64,000 nucleotides of DNA from Nitrospira sp. (GTDB lineage Bacteria; Nitrospirota; Nitrospiria; Nitrospirales; Nitrospiraceae): NCBI GenBank assembly GCA_016873515.1, contig VGXB01000005.1, positions 1 through 64,000 of the forward strand, in the 5' to 3' direction. Below the pieces are notes generated by a model. That model did no database searches, was not told the origin of the DNA, and was given only the letters and a program-made list of their open reading frames with translations. Shown here piece after piece: positions 56,819-64,000 of this stretch. The position numbers and the translations under genes were made by a program. Position 1 is the first letter of the stretch; each line of letters starts with the position of its first letter.

Positions 56819-57442
56819 ATGCCCACTGTCGACGTCGTAGATTTAGAGAATAAGAAGGTCGGGACTGTTAAGTTGCCTCAGGAAGTGTTTGGATGTGAGC
56901 TGCGTGCGGCCTTAGTGCATGAGGCAGTGATCATGCAGCGAGCCTGCGAACGGCAGGGAACAGCCTCCACGCTCCGCAGGGGTGAGGTTCAGGGGTCGGG
57001 CAAGAAACCTTGGAAACAAAAGCATACGGGGCGAGCCCGTGCGGGATCTGTGCGTTCTCCTGTATGGCGTCATGGTGGCAGTATATTCGGTCCGAAGCCG
57101 CGAAATTATGCCTACTCCATGCCGAAGCGGAAGTACCGCGCGGCCTTGCAAAGCGCACTTTCGGCCAAGGTGGCGGAGAGCAAGTTGGTTGTCCTCTCCG
57201 ACCTTTCGCTTCAAGAGCTCAAGACCAAGGTGCTGGCACAGGCGTTGGGCCGTCTGAGTGGAGGCGGGCATGTGTTGGTTGTCATCGGAAAGGAACAGTC
57301 GTCGGTGATGCGGGCTGCTCGGAATTTGGCCGCGGTGCAAGTGCTCAGTATTGACCAGCTGAATGTCTACGATATCGTCCGCGCTGGGATGATTGTGGTT
57401 TCGCAGCGGGAACTTGGATCCGTTCGGGAGGTCTGGTCGTGA
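56819..57442 (+). CDS. rplD: 50S ribosomal protein L4
   Basis: 207 residues. The globular part plus the exit-tunnel loop are present: GSGKKPWKQKHTGRARAGSVRSPVWRHGG (in parts) and FGPKPRNYAYSMPKR. L4 lines the exit tunnel and can regulate the S10 operon in gammaproteobacteria. Its stop overlaps the rplW start (GTGA). Confidence 0.97.
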   Translation: MPTVDVVDLENKKVGTVKLPQEVFGCELRAALVHEAVIMQRACERQGTASTLRRGEVQGSGKKPWKQKHTGRARAGSVRSPVWRHGGSIFGPKPRNYAYSMPKRKYRAALQSALSAKVAESKLVVLSDLSLQELKTKVLAQALGRLSGGGHVLVVIGKEQSSVMRAARNLAAVQVLSIDQLNVYDIVRAGMIVVSQRELGSVREVWS

Positions 57443-57732
57443 AAGTCGGAACGCATGCCGTGCTGGTGCAGCCGCTGTTGACGGAGAAAATTACGGCTCT
57501 TCGAGAAAAGACCAATACCGTCGGATTTATTGTGCATCCCAATGCAAATCGAGTGCAGATCAAGCAAGCCGTCGAAGCCTTGCTCAAAGTGAAGGTCGAG
57601 AAGGTGAACGTCTTGAACGTTCGTGGAAAAATGAAGCGGCTGGGACGGTTCTCGGGTCGCCGCTCGGACTGGAAGAAGGCATTCGTCACGCTCAAGAAGG
57701 GCGAAAAACTCGAAATGTACGAAAGCGCCTAA
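57439..57732 (+). CDS. rplW: 50S ribosomal protein L23
   Basis: 97 residues from GTG 57439, overlapping the rplD stop by four bases. Typical parts: [41 protein letters not shown] (in parts) and [26 protein letters not shown]23 sits at the tunnel exit and binds SRP and trigger factor. rplB follows after 28 bases. Confidence 0.97.
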   Translation: MKVGTHAVLVQPLLTEKITALREKTNTVGFIVHPNANRVQIKQAVEALLKVKVEKVNVLNVRGKMKRLGRFSGRRSDWKKAFVTLKKGEKLEMYESA

Positions 57733-57760
57733 GTGCGTTGAAAAAGGTAGGGTTGGTGTT

Positions 57761-58603
57761 ATGGGATTGAGAGTCTATCGGCCGACGTCTCCTGGGCGGC
57801 GGGGTATGACGTTGGTCACCACCGAAGAATTAACGAAGAAGAAACCTGAGAAGTCGCTGACATCGTTTCATCTTCGCAGTGGTGGGCGAAACAACGATGG
57901 ACGGACGACGGTTCGTTTCCGCGGCGCAGGGCATAAGCGGCTCTATCGGAAGATAGATTTTCGCAGAGATAAGGTCGGGATTTCGGCGCGTGTGGAGGCG
58001 ATCGAGTATGATCCCAACCGGTCAGCCCGCATTGCCCTGTTGAAGTATAAGGACGGCGAGAAGCGGTATATCCTCGCTCCGGTGGGATTGGCGATCAACG
58101 ATGAGGTGCAATCGGGGCCTCAGTCTGAAATCAGGCCCGGCAATGCACTGCCGCTTGCGAACATGCCTTTAGGCACGACTATCCATAATATCGAGCTGAA
58201 GCTCGGCAAGGGCGGGCAGCTGATTCGCAGCGCCGGTGGAGCTGCTCAGGTCATGGGTCGTGATGGCGATTATGTTCAAGTGCGGCTGAAGTCCGGTGAG
58301 ATGCGGCGGATCTTGGGAACCTGTATGGCGACGGTTGGGCAGATCGGCAATCTGGATCATGAAAATATTACTATTGGAAAGGCCGGACGGGTCCGTTGGA
58401 TGGGAAAGCGTCCGCATGTCCGCGGCGTCGTTATGAATCCAGTCGATCACCCGCATGGTGGCGGTGAAGGGAAGTCCGGTCAGGGAAATCCGCATCCGGT
58501 GTCGCCATGGGGTGTGCCGACGAAGGGGTACAAGACCCGGCAGAACAAGAAGACCGACAAGTTTATTATTGCTCGACGGAAGTCAGGAGTACGCAATGCC
58601 TAG
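57761..58603 (+). CDS. rplB: 50S ribosomal protein L2
   Basis: 280 residues, normal. Motifs: [24 protein letters not shown] (in parts), [18 protein letters not shown] and the late [21 protein letters not shown], which holds the invariant His near the peptidyl transferase site. L2 is needed for subunit joining. Its end overlaps the rpsS start by eight bases. Confidence 0.98.
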   Translation: MGLRVYRPTSPGRRGMTLVTTEELTKKKPEKSLTSFHLRSGGRNNDGRTTVRFRGAGHKRLYRKIDFRRDKVGISARVEAIEYDPNRSARIALLKYKDGEKRYILAPVGLAINDEVQSGPQSEIRPGNALPLANMPLGTTIHNIELKLGKGGQLIRSAGGAAQVMGRDGDYVQVRLKSGEMRRILGTCMATVGQIGNLDHENITIGKAGRVRWMGKRPHVRGVVMNPVDHPHGGGEGKSGQGNPHPVSPWGVPTKGYKTRQNKKTDKFIIARRKSGVRNA

Positions 58604-58883
58604 ATCGATTAATAAGGGCGCGTTTGTCGACGGCCATCTCCTCAAGAAAGTTGAGCAGATGAATCAGGTGAAAGATCGGAAGTTGATTAAGACGTGGTCG
58701 CGCAGGTCGACAGTCATTCCTGACATGATCGGGCATACGTTCGCAGTGCATAATGGGAAGAAATTCATTCCCGTGTTTGTAACGGAAAACATGGTTGGCC
58801 ATAAACTTGGTGAGTTCTCGCCGACCAGATTTTTCAAGGGACACGGCCAAGCCAAGACGGAAAAGGCCGTTGCGCTTAAATAG
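58596..58883 (+). CDS. rpsS: 30S ribosomal protein S19
   Basis: 95 residues from ATG 58596, inside the end of rplB; GTCAGGAGT upstream is the ribosome site. [21 protein letters not shown] and VRST-like [20 protein letters not shown], then [16 protein letters not shown]19 binds the 30S head with S13. rplV follows. Confidence 0.97.
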   Translation: MPRSINKGAFVDGHLLKKVEQMNQVKDRKLIKTWSRRSTVIPDMIGHTFAVHNGKKFIPVFVTENMVGHKLGEFSPTRFFKGHGQAKTEKAVALK

Positions 58884-58950
58884 GAGATCAGCGTCGTTGG
58901 TGCCGCAATGCGCACTTCAATAACCGGTGGCCGATGACAGGATTGTGACA

Positions 58951-59307
58951 ATGACGGAAGCTCACGCCATACTTCGATTTGTGCGAGTGGCGCCTCGTAA
59001 AGCCAAGCCAGTAATTGATATGATTCGCGGGCAGCAGGTGCCGGCAGCATTAGCGATGCTGAAGCATACCCCTAGGCACGCGGCCCGTGTGGTCGAGAAA
59101 ATCCTTCGCTCGGCTGTAGCCAATGCTGAGCAGAAGGAGATGGGTGATAGTGAGTCGATGGTGGTGTCGAAGGCTTTCGTCAACTGCGGCCCGACGTATC
59201 GTCGTGCGCGTCCGCGGTCCATGGGCCGTGCGAATGCGATTCAGAAGCGGACGAGCCATATCATGGTGGTGGTCGCGGCGTCGACGAGTCATGCGAAGAG
59301 AAAATAG
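58951..59307 (+). CDS. rplV: 50S ribosomal protein L22
   Basis: 118 residues from ATG 58951; no strong ribosome site is seen. The globular part has [23 protein letters not shown], and the tunnel hairpin region has [27 protein letters not shown] (in parts). It lines the exit tunnel with L4. rpsC follows after 41 bases. Confidence 0.96.
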   Translation: MTEAHAILRFVRVAPRKAKPVIDMIRGQQVPAALAMLKHTPRHAARVVEKILRSAVANAEQKEMGDSESMVVSKAFVNCGPTYRRARPRSMGRANAIQKRTSHIMVVVAASTSHAKRK

Positions 59308-59348
59308 CGGCACATTCACAGGGATCGCTTATTAGAGGCGGATATCAC

Positions 59349-60020
59349 ATGGGGCAGAAGACACATCCAATTGGGTACAGGCTGGGATACAACTATACGT
59401 GGAGTTCGCGCTGGTATGCTGGCAAGGACTATGCGAAGTTGCTTCACCAGGACGTGAAGATCAGAAAAATGGTGAAGGCTAAGCTGTACCATGCTGGCAT
59501 CGCGAAAGTGGAAATTGAACGCTCTGGCGATCAAACCCGAGTAATTATCCACACGGCACGCCCTGGGATCATTATTGGCCGTAAGGGTGCCGAGGTGGAC
59601 AAGCTCAAGGCGGACCTTGAAAAGCAATACGGCGGGCAAGTGTATATCACGGTCAAGGAGATCAAGAAGCCTGAGCTGGATGCCCAGCTGGTGAGCGAAA
59701 ATGTTGCGACGCAGTTGGAAAAGCGAGTGGCATTCAGGCGGGCGATGAAGCGCAGTGTGCAGTCGGCGCTTAGGTTGGGTGCGCAAGGGATTAAGATCAT
59801 GGTCGCGGGGCGCTTGGGAGGCACGGAGATAGCGAGAACCGAGTGGTATCGCGAAGGCCGTGTGCCTTTGCACACGCTTCGGGCTGAGATCGATTACGGT
59901 TTTGCTGAAGCGTACACCACGATGGGCCAGATCGGTGTGAAGACGTGGATTTATAAGGGAGAGCTGCTCCCGATTCAGCCATTGAAGTCGGAGTCGGTTT
60001 TGGAGGGGCGATTCGGGTAA
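59349..60020 (+). CDS. rpsC: 30S ribosomal protein S3
   Basis: 223 residues. The start [29 protein letters not shown] is typical. The KH domain has [22 protein letters not shown], and the C-terminal domain has [25 protein letters not shown] (in parts). S3 lines the mRNA entry and has helicase activity there. rplP follows after 12 bases. Confidence 0.98.
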   Translation: MGQKTHPIGYRLGYNYTWSSRWYAGKDYAKLLHQDVKIRKMVKAKLYHAGIAKVEIERSGDQTRVIIHTARPGIIIGRKGAEVDKLKADLEKQYGGQVYITVKEIKKPELDAQLVSENVATQLEKRVAFRRAMKRSVQSALRLGAQGIKIMVAGRLGGTEIARTEWYREGRVPLHTLRAEIDYGFAEAYTTMGQIGVKTWIYKGELLPIQPLKSESVLEGRFG

Positions 60021-60032
60021 GGAGATGCTGTT

Positions 60033-60449
60033 GTGTTAGCGCCGAAGAAAGTCAAATTCAGAAAAATGCAAAAAGGCCGGATGACCGGCAAGGCGTATCG
60101 TGGCGGGCAGATCACGCTGGGAGAATTCGGATTGAAAGCGTTGGAGCCCGGGTGGGTCACCAGCCGTCAGATCGAAGCAGCGCGCATTGCAATCACACGG
60201 TATGTGAAGCGGGGTGGCCAGGTGTGGACCCGTATTTTCCCGGATAAGCCGATTACGAAAAAGCCAGCGGAAACTCGAATGGGTAAAGGGAAGGGCAACC
60301 CGGAATACTGGGTGGCTGTCGTGAAGCCAGGGCGGATTTTATATGAGATGGATGGAGTCACGCCGGATGTGGCCCGGGAGGCGTTTCGTTTGGCCTCTCA
60401 CAAGCTGCCTGTTGCAACCAGGCTGGTTATTCGAGGAGAGTTTTCGTAG
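60033..60449 (+). CDS. rplP: 50S ribosomal protein L16
   Basis: 138 residues from GTG 60033; GGAG is found about nine bases upstream. [55 protein letters not shown] (in parts) is a clear L16. L16 helps organise the A-site of the large subunit. rpmC follows. Confidence 0.97.
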   Translation: MLAPKKVKFRKMQKGRMTGKAYRGGQITLGEFGLKALEPGWVTSRQIEAARIAITRYVKRGGQVWTRIFPDKPITKKPAETRMGKGKGNPEYWVAVVKPGRILYEMDGVTPDVAREAFRLASHKLPVATRLVIRGEFS

Positions 60450-60479
60450 AAGATGGGTGCGCGCTGAGAGGCAAGAGAC

Positions 60480-60698
60480 ATGGCATTGGATCTCAAAGAA
60501 CTGCGACAATTAACTGAGGCTGAGCTGGCGGACAAGGAAAAGCAACTCGTGCAGGAGCTGTTCAATCTTCGCTTTCAGTTCGGTTCTGGCCGTCTCGAGA
60601 ATCCTATGCAGATTCGAAAGACAAAACGCGATATCGCCAGGGTGAAAACAGTGATATCGGAAGTGTCTAGGCAAGCGGCGAAAGCCGGAGGATCGTGA
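60480..60698 (+). CDS. rpmC: 50S ribosomal protein L29
   Basis: 72 residues, slightly long. [31 protein letters not shown] followed by [16 protein letters not shown] identifies it. L29 lies near L23 at the tunnel exit. Its stop overlaps the possible GTG 60695 of rpsQ. Confidence 0.96.
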   Translation: MALDLKELRQLTEAELADKEKQLVQELFNLRFQFGSGRLENPMQIRKTKRDIARVKTVISEVSRQAAKAGGS

Positions 60699-60700
60699 TC

Positions 60701-60976
60701 GTGGCAGACGAAGTTATCAAGAAGCGAGAGTGGGTCGGTCGAGTGCTCAGCAATAAGATGAACAAGACCGTCGTCGTGGTAGTCGAACGGTCGATTATCC
60801 ATCCGATTTATCGAAAAATCTTGCGTCGAGTGATGAAGATGAAGGCGCACGACGAACAGAATGTGTGTCAGATCGGAGACCGTGTTCGCCTGGTCGAGAC
60901 TCGTCCTATTAGTAAGAGTAAGCATTGGCGTGTCGTTGAAGTCATCGGGGGCGGTGAGCGTGCCGCGAAGGGCTGA
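60701..60976 (+). CDS. rpsQ: 30S ribosomal protein S17
   Basis: 91 residues from GTG 60701. GGAGG at 60687-60691 is nine bases away, a better spacing than for GTG 60695 (three bases). [31 protein letters not shown] and the later [23 protein letters not shown] are the S17 signature. S17 binds 16S rRNA near helix 11. Confidence 0.97.
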   Translation: MADEVIKKREWVGRVLSNKMNKTVVVVVERSIIHPIYRKILRRVMKMKAHDEQNVCQIGDRVRLVETRPISKSKHWRVVEVIGGGERAAKG

Positions 60977-60999
60977 CAGGGACAAGGAAAACTCGTTCT

Positions 61000-61368
61000 A
61001 TGATTCAGAACTATACCTACATGGATGTGGCCGACAACTCCGGTGCGAAGCAGGCGATGTGCTTCCATGTGTTTGGAGGAACGAGACGGCGGTATGCCTC
61101 CTTGGGTGACATCGTCATGGTGGCCGTCAAGGAAGCCATTCCGCAAGCGAGTGTCAAGAAAGGCGACGTCAGTCGTGCGGTTATTGTGCGGACGACGAAG
61201 GAAGTCCGTCGGGAAGATGGGTCCTATATTAAGTTCGATCGCAATGCATGCGTGCTTATCAATAAAGACGGTGAACCTATCGGGACGCGCATCTTTGGTC
61301 CGGTCGCTCGGGAGTTGCGCTGGAAGAAATTCATGAAGATCATTTCCTTGGCCCCAGAAGTTTTGTAG
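61000..61368 (+). CDS. rplN: 50S ribosomal protein L14
   Basis: 122 residues. [27 protein letters not shown] and [34 protein letters not shown] (in parts) match L14. It forms an intersubunit bridge and contacts L19. rplX starts six bases after its stop. Confidence 0.98.
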   Translation: MIQNYTYMDVADNSGAKQAMCFHVFGGTRRRYASLGDIVMVAVKEAIPQASVKKGDVSRAVIVRTTKEVRREDGSYIKFDRNACVLINKDGEPIGTRIFGPVARELRWKKFMKIISLAPEVL

Positions 61369-61374
61369 GGGCCG

Positions 61375-61719
61375 GTGAGCGAGGACGTTGTGCAGGCACT
61401 TCGAAAGAGCAGGCTCAGAAAAGGCGATACCGTCGTGGTCATATCAGGTCGAGACCGAGGGAAGACCGGAAAGGTTCTCTCTGTGGACTTGGGTGCGGGC
61501 CACGTGGTCGTAGAAAAGCTGAATATCATCAAGCGGCATACGAAGCCGAACCAAAAAATGAAACAGGGGGGGATCATCGAACGGGAAGCCCCTCTCCAGA
61601 TTTCAAAAGTGATGTTTCTGTGCCCTGTGACACAGAAGCCGACACGAATGGGCATCAGGATCTTGGAGGATGGGCGGCGAGTTCGGTTCAGCAAGAAATC
61701 CAACGAAACTGTAGAGTAG
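61375..61719 (+). CDS. rplX: 50S ribosomal protein L24
   Basis: 114 residues from GTG 61375. The KOW motif is [24 protein letters not shown], and [46 protein letters not shown] are typical. L24 is an assembly initiator at the tunnel exit. rplE follows. Confidence 0.97.
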   Translation: MSEDVVQALRKSRLRKGDTVVVISGRDRGKTGKVLSVDLGAGHVVVEKLNIIKRHTKPNQKMKQGGIIEREAPLQISKVMFLCPVTQKPTRMGIRILEDGRRVRFSKKSNETVE

Positions 61720-61734
61720 GCGGGAGAGTTTGGG

Positions 61735-62385
61735 ATGGCGAAGATCGAAAAGGGCCGTACCGGCAAGCCGTCGGAGCGAAAGCCGTCGAAAAAAAGCAGT
61801 CCAGCGCTGCAACAGCTCGATCAGGGCAGCGATGAGTCGCACTTTAAACCACGGCTTCATGATACCTATCGGCAGCAGGTTGTGCCGGTATTGATGAAGG
61901 AATTCGGCTACAAGAATATTATGCAGGTGCCGAAGCTCGAGCGTGTCGTGTTAAACGTGGGCATGGGGGAAGCGATTCAAAACGTCAAGTTGCTGGAAAG
62001 CGCTGTGACGGAATTGGCGACCATTACGGGGCAGAAGCCTGTGGTGACCCGCGCCAAGAAGGCCATAGCCGGATTTAAGTTACGGCAAGGATTGCCGATT
62101 GGCGCCAAGGTGACGCTCCGCAGTCGCAGAATGTACGAATTTTTTGATCGACTGGTGACGCTGGCACTCCCGCGCATTCGTGACTTTCGTGGTGTTTCCC
62201 CAAAAGCGTTCGATGGGCGTGGGAACTACACCTTCGGCCTGAAGGAACAATTGATTTTCCCGGAAATTAAGTACGACGAAGTGGCATCCATTCATGGCAT
62301 GGATATCACGATTGTAACGACGGCCAAAACGAATGAAGAGGGAAAAGCCTTGTTGAAGCATTTGGGTATGCCGTTCCGCACGTAG
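61735..62385 (+). CDS. rplE: 50S ribosomal protein L5 with N-terminal extension
   Basis: 216 residues; L5 is usually about 180. GGGAGA precedes ATG 61735. Homology to the standard L5 begins at about residue 39 ([20 protein letters not shown]), leaving a basic, disordered-looking head ([29 protein letters not shown]). No start codon lies in frame between, so the extension is real. The rest is normal: [23 protein letters not shown] and the late [12 protein letters not shown]5 binds 5S rRNA and contacts P-site tRNA. Confidence 0.95.
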   Translation: MAKIEKGRTGKPSERKPSKKSSPALQQLDQGSDESHFKPRLHDTYRQQVVPVLMKEFGYKNIMQVPKLERVVLNVGMGEAIQNVKLLESAVTELATITGQKPVVTRAKKAIAGFKLRQGLPIGAKVTLRSRRMYEFFDRLVTLALPRIRDFRGVSPKAFDGRGNYTFGLKEQLIFPEIKYDEVASIHGMDITIVTTAKTNEEGKALLKHLGMPFRT

Positions 62386-62444
62386 CGGCTCGCCGGTTCC
62401 ATCGGCGTCCTTCGGACAGAGGAAAGGGAGAGGAAGGAGTATTT

Positions 62445-62630
62445 GTGGCACGATTAGCGCTGAGAAATAAAGCCGCGGCGAAACAGAAGTTTTTATGTCG
62501 GGAATATCACCGTTGCGGGGTGTGCGGGCGTGTGCGGGGCTATCTCCGCCGGTTTCAAATGTGCAGGATCTGTTTTCGGCTCCTAAGTCTTCGCGGAGAA
62601 ATCCCCGGTGTGAGAAAATCGAGTTGGTAG
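62445..62630 (+). CDS. rpsN: 30S ribosomal protein S14, zinc-binding (type Z)
   Basis: 61 residues from GTG 62445, with GGAAGGAG upstream. [22 protein letters not shown] holds both zinc pairs (CxxC at both ends), so it is the type-Z form. The N-terminal [23 protein letters not shown] is typical. S14 lies in the 30S head. rpsH follows. Confidence 0.97.
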   Translation: MARLALRNKAAAKQKFLCREYHRCGVCGRVRGYLRRFQMCRICFRLLSLRGEIPGVRKSSW

Positions 62631-62681
62631 GGACGAAGCCGATGTTCGGCTGAGTGTTTACGGAAGCAAGAAGGATATTAG

Positions 62682-63077
62682 ATGCTTACAGATCCGATCA
62701 GTGATCTCCTTATTAGATTAAAGAATGGTGCACAGCGCCGTCATGAGACGGTGGCCGTGCCGACCTCAAGATTGAAACGTGCAATCTTGGAGATTCTGAA
62801 GCGGGAAGGGTATGTCGATGCCATTGAAGACCAGGTCCAAGATGGACATCCCGTGCTGGCCGTGCGACTGCGCTATGTGTCCGAGGGGCAGTCCATGATC
62901 ACCGGACTGGAGCGAATCAGCAAGCCGGGACGCCGAGTGTATGTCGGCAGTAAAGACATTCCGAAAGTCCGGAACGGAATCGGCATATCTATTCTCTCGA
63001 CCTCAAAGGGCATTATGACGGATCAAGAGTCTCGCAAAAATAAATTGGGTGGAGAGGTGCTCTGTTCGATCTGGTAG
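62682..63077 (+). CDS. rpsH: 30S ribosomal protein S8
   Basis: 131 residues. LTDPISDLLIRLKNGAQRRHETVAVPTSRLKRAILEILKREGYV (in parts) and the C-terminal GIGISILSTSKGIMT, with LGGEVLCSIW at the end. S8 binds the central domain of 16S rRNA and can regulate the spc operon. rplF follows. Confidence 0.98.
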   Translation: MLTDPISDLLIRLKNGAQRRHETVAVPTSRLKRAILEILKREGYVDAIEDQVQDGHPVLAVRLRYVSEGQSMITGLERISKPGRRVYVGSKDIPKVRNGIGISILSTSKGIMTDQESRKNKLGGEVLCSIW

Positions 63078-63118
63078 TGTGAACGAATCTCGAGGGTGAA
63101 GCAAAGGCGTATACAAGC

Positions 63119-63655
63119 ATGTCGCGCATAGGAAAAAAATCAATTACAATTCCTGGTGGGGTAGAAGTCAAGGTGGCTGGATCCAGCGTTTCGATCAAGG
63201 GGCCCTTGGGAAAACTGGACTGGGCGGTGGCGCGGGGTGTCAACGTAGCCGTGGATCAGGGACAGGTTGTGGTGAGCCGATCAAGTGAGGATCGAAAAAT
63301 CCGTGCACTGCACGGCTTGGTGCGAGCCGAGCTCAATAACATGATTCTTGGTGTCACGAAGGGCTATGAACGATCGCTCGAAATTACCGGAGTCGGTTAC
63401 AAGACGCAAATCCAGGGCCGAACAATGAGTTTCAATGTCGGGTATATCAATCCGGTCGTCTATCAAGTGCCGGCGGGAATTGATGTGAAGGTGGACAAGC
63501 AGACGCTGATCAATGTAAAGGGAATTGACAAGCGGTTGGTCGGTCAAGTAGCGGCGAATCTTCGTGCGATCAAGCCGCCCGACGTCTACAAGCAAAAGGG
63601 CGTTCGCTTTGTGGGTGAAACCTTGCGGAAGAAGGAAGGTAAGACAGGGAAGTAG
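63119..63655 (+). CDS. rplF: 50S ribosomal protein L6
   Basis: 178 residues from ATG 63119. MSRIGKKSITIPGGVEVKV, GVTKGYERSLEITGVGYK and VYKQKGVRFVGETLRKKEGKTGK are the L6 features. L6 sits at the base of the factor-binding stalk. rplR follows after nine bases. Confidence 0.98.
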   Translation: MSRIGKKSITIPGGVEVKVAGSSVSIKGPLGKLDWAVARGVNVAVDQGQVVVSRSSEDRKIRALHGLVRAELNNMILGVTKGYERSLEITGVGYKTQIQGRTMSFNVGYINPVVYQVPAGIDVKVDKQTLINVKGIDKRLVGQVAANLRAIKPPDVYKQKGVRFVGETLRKKEGKTGK

Positions 63656-63664
63656 GAATTGGCG

Positions 63665-64000
63665 ATGAATACGGCAGCAAAAAGGCGACAACTCGAACAG
63701 CGTCGGCAGCGGGTACGAAACCGGATTATGGGCACGGCGGAACGGCCTCGCTTGAACGTGTTCCGGAGCAGTGCCCATATCTACGCACAAATTATCAACG
63801 ATATCGATGGTAAAACCTTGGCGGCGGCCTCTTCTCTCGATAAGTCGCTGCGGGCTTCCCTGAAATCGACCGGTAGCATCGAGGCTGCGAAGGCGGTCGG
63901 GAAATTGATTGCTGAGCGTGGGAAAACCGCGAAGGTCGGTGCAGTGGTGTTTGACCGTGGTGGACGAATGTATCATGGCCGGATTAAAGCACTTGCTGAC
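63665..64000 (+). CDS. rplR: 50S ribosomal protein L18 (cut by window end)
   Basis: 112 codons are present from ATG 63665, and the gene runs off the window edge. [27 protein letters not shown] and [22 protein letters not shown] match L18. The C-terminal few residues are missing. L18 binds 5S rRNA together with L5. The next gene would be rpsE. Confidence 0.96.
   Translation, partial: MNTAAKRRQLEQRRQRVRNRIMGTAERPRLNVFRSSAHIYAQIINDIDGKTLAAASSLDKSLRASLKSTGSIEAAKAVGKLIAERGKTAKVGAVVFDRGGRMYHGRIKALAD

Overview
The window reads as a chromosomal segment of a Gram-negative-type bacterium with moderately high GC. It most resembles the Nitrospirota (Nitrospira-like). I base this on the overall look of the proteins and on the gene mix: DsrE/TusA sulfur-transfer proteins, a GldFG/DUF4340-type ABC cluster, two tuf genes and a type-Z S14. 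The lineage is an inference from memory of the families, not a computed placement.

The left half (about 1-37,400) is a patchwork of housekeeping and accessory genes on both strands. It starts with small hypothetical genes, a DUF2007 protein and a Sel1 protein. Next come a compound IS3/IS256 scar (about 2,030-3,020) and polA. These are followed by a membrane protein, a secreted protein with a DsrE protein, nth, rpsU and a formiminotransferase/cyclodeaminase fusion. Then come a tusA-dsrE2 pair facing a Rieske oxygenase, a KefB-type antiporter, a sugar epimerase beside an unusual metallo-beta-lactamase-fold protein, a VOC protein, and the cluster rplI-glyA-nrdR. A two-component pair follows, whose kinase carries an N-terminal NAD(P)-type Rossmann domain. 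After that lie a four-gene ABC/GldG/DUF4340 operon, rlpA, two HEAT-repeat proteins around a coiled-coil membrane protein, a UvrD/Rep helicase and a secreted HExxH protein. Gene decay is frequent here: a frameshifted four-helix-bundle gene, a frameshifted DUF4112 gene, and a deletion scar joining the 3' halves of yaeQ and kbl.

The right half (about 37,400-64,000) is the classical translation/transcription supercluster, all on the plus strand: tRNA-Tyr, tRNA-Gly, tRNA-Thr, tuf, rpmG, tRNA-Trp, secE, nusG, rplK, rplA, rplJ, rplL, rpoB, rpoC, rpsL, rpsG, fusA, a second identical tuf, then the S10/spc operon from rpsJ to rplR, which runs off the end. Strong sigma70-like promoters precede the tRNA-tuf block and rpsL. 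The most unusual item is that rplJ and rplL form one uninterrupted reading frame (L10-L7/L12 fusion) with a strong internal ribosome-binding site before the L7/L12 start.

A second unifying signal lies between the genes: many spacers carry heptanucleotide-periodic arrays, most with a left arm and an inverted right arm. The unit sequence differs from site to site but the seven-base period is kept. There is also a 121-bp palindromic element after the DsrE gene, and a roughly 140-bp repeat found directly downstream of two different tRNA genes.
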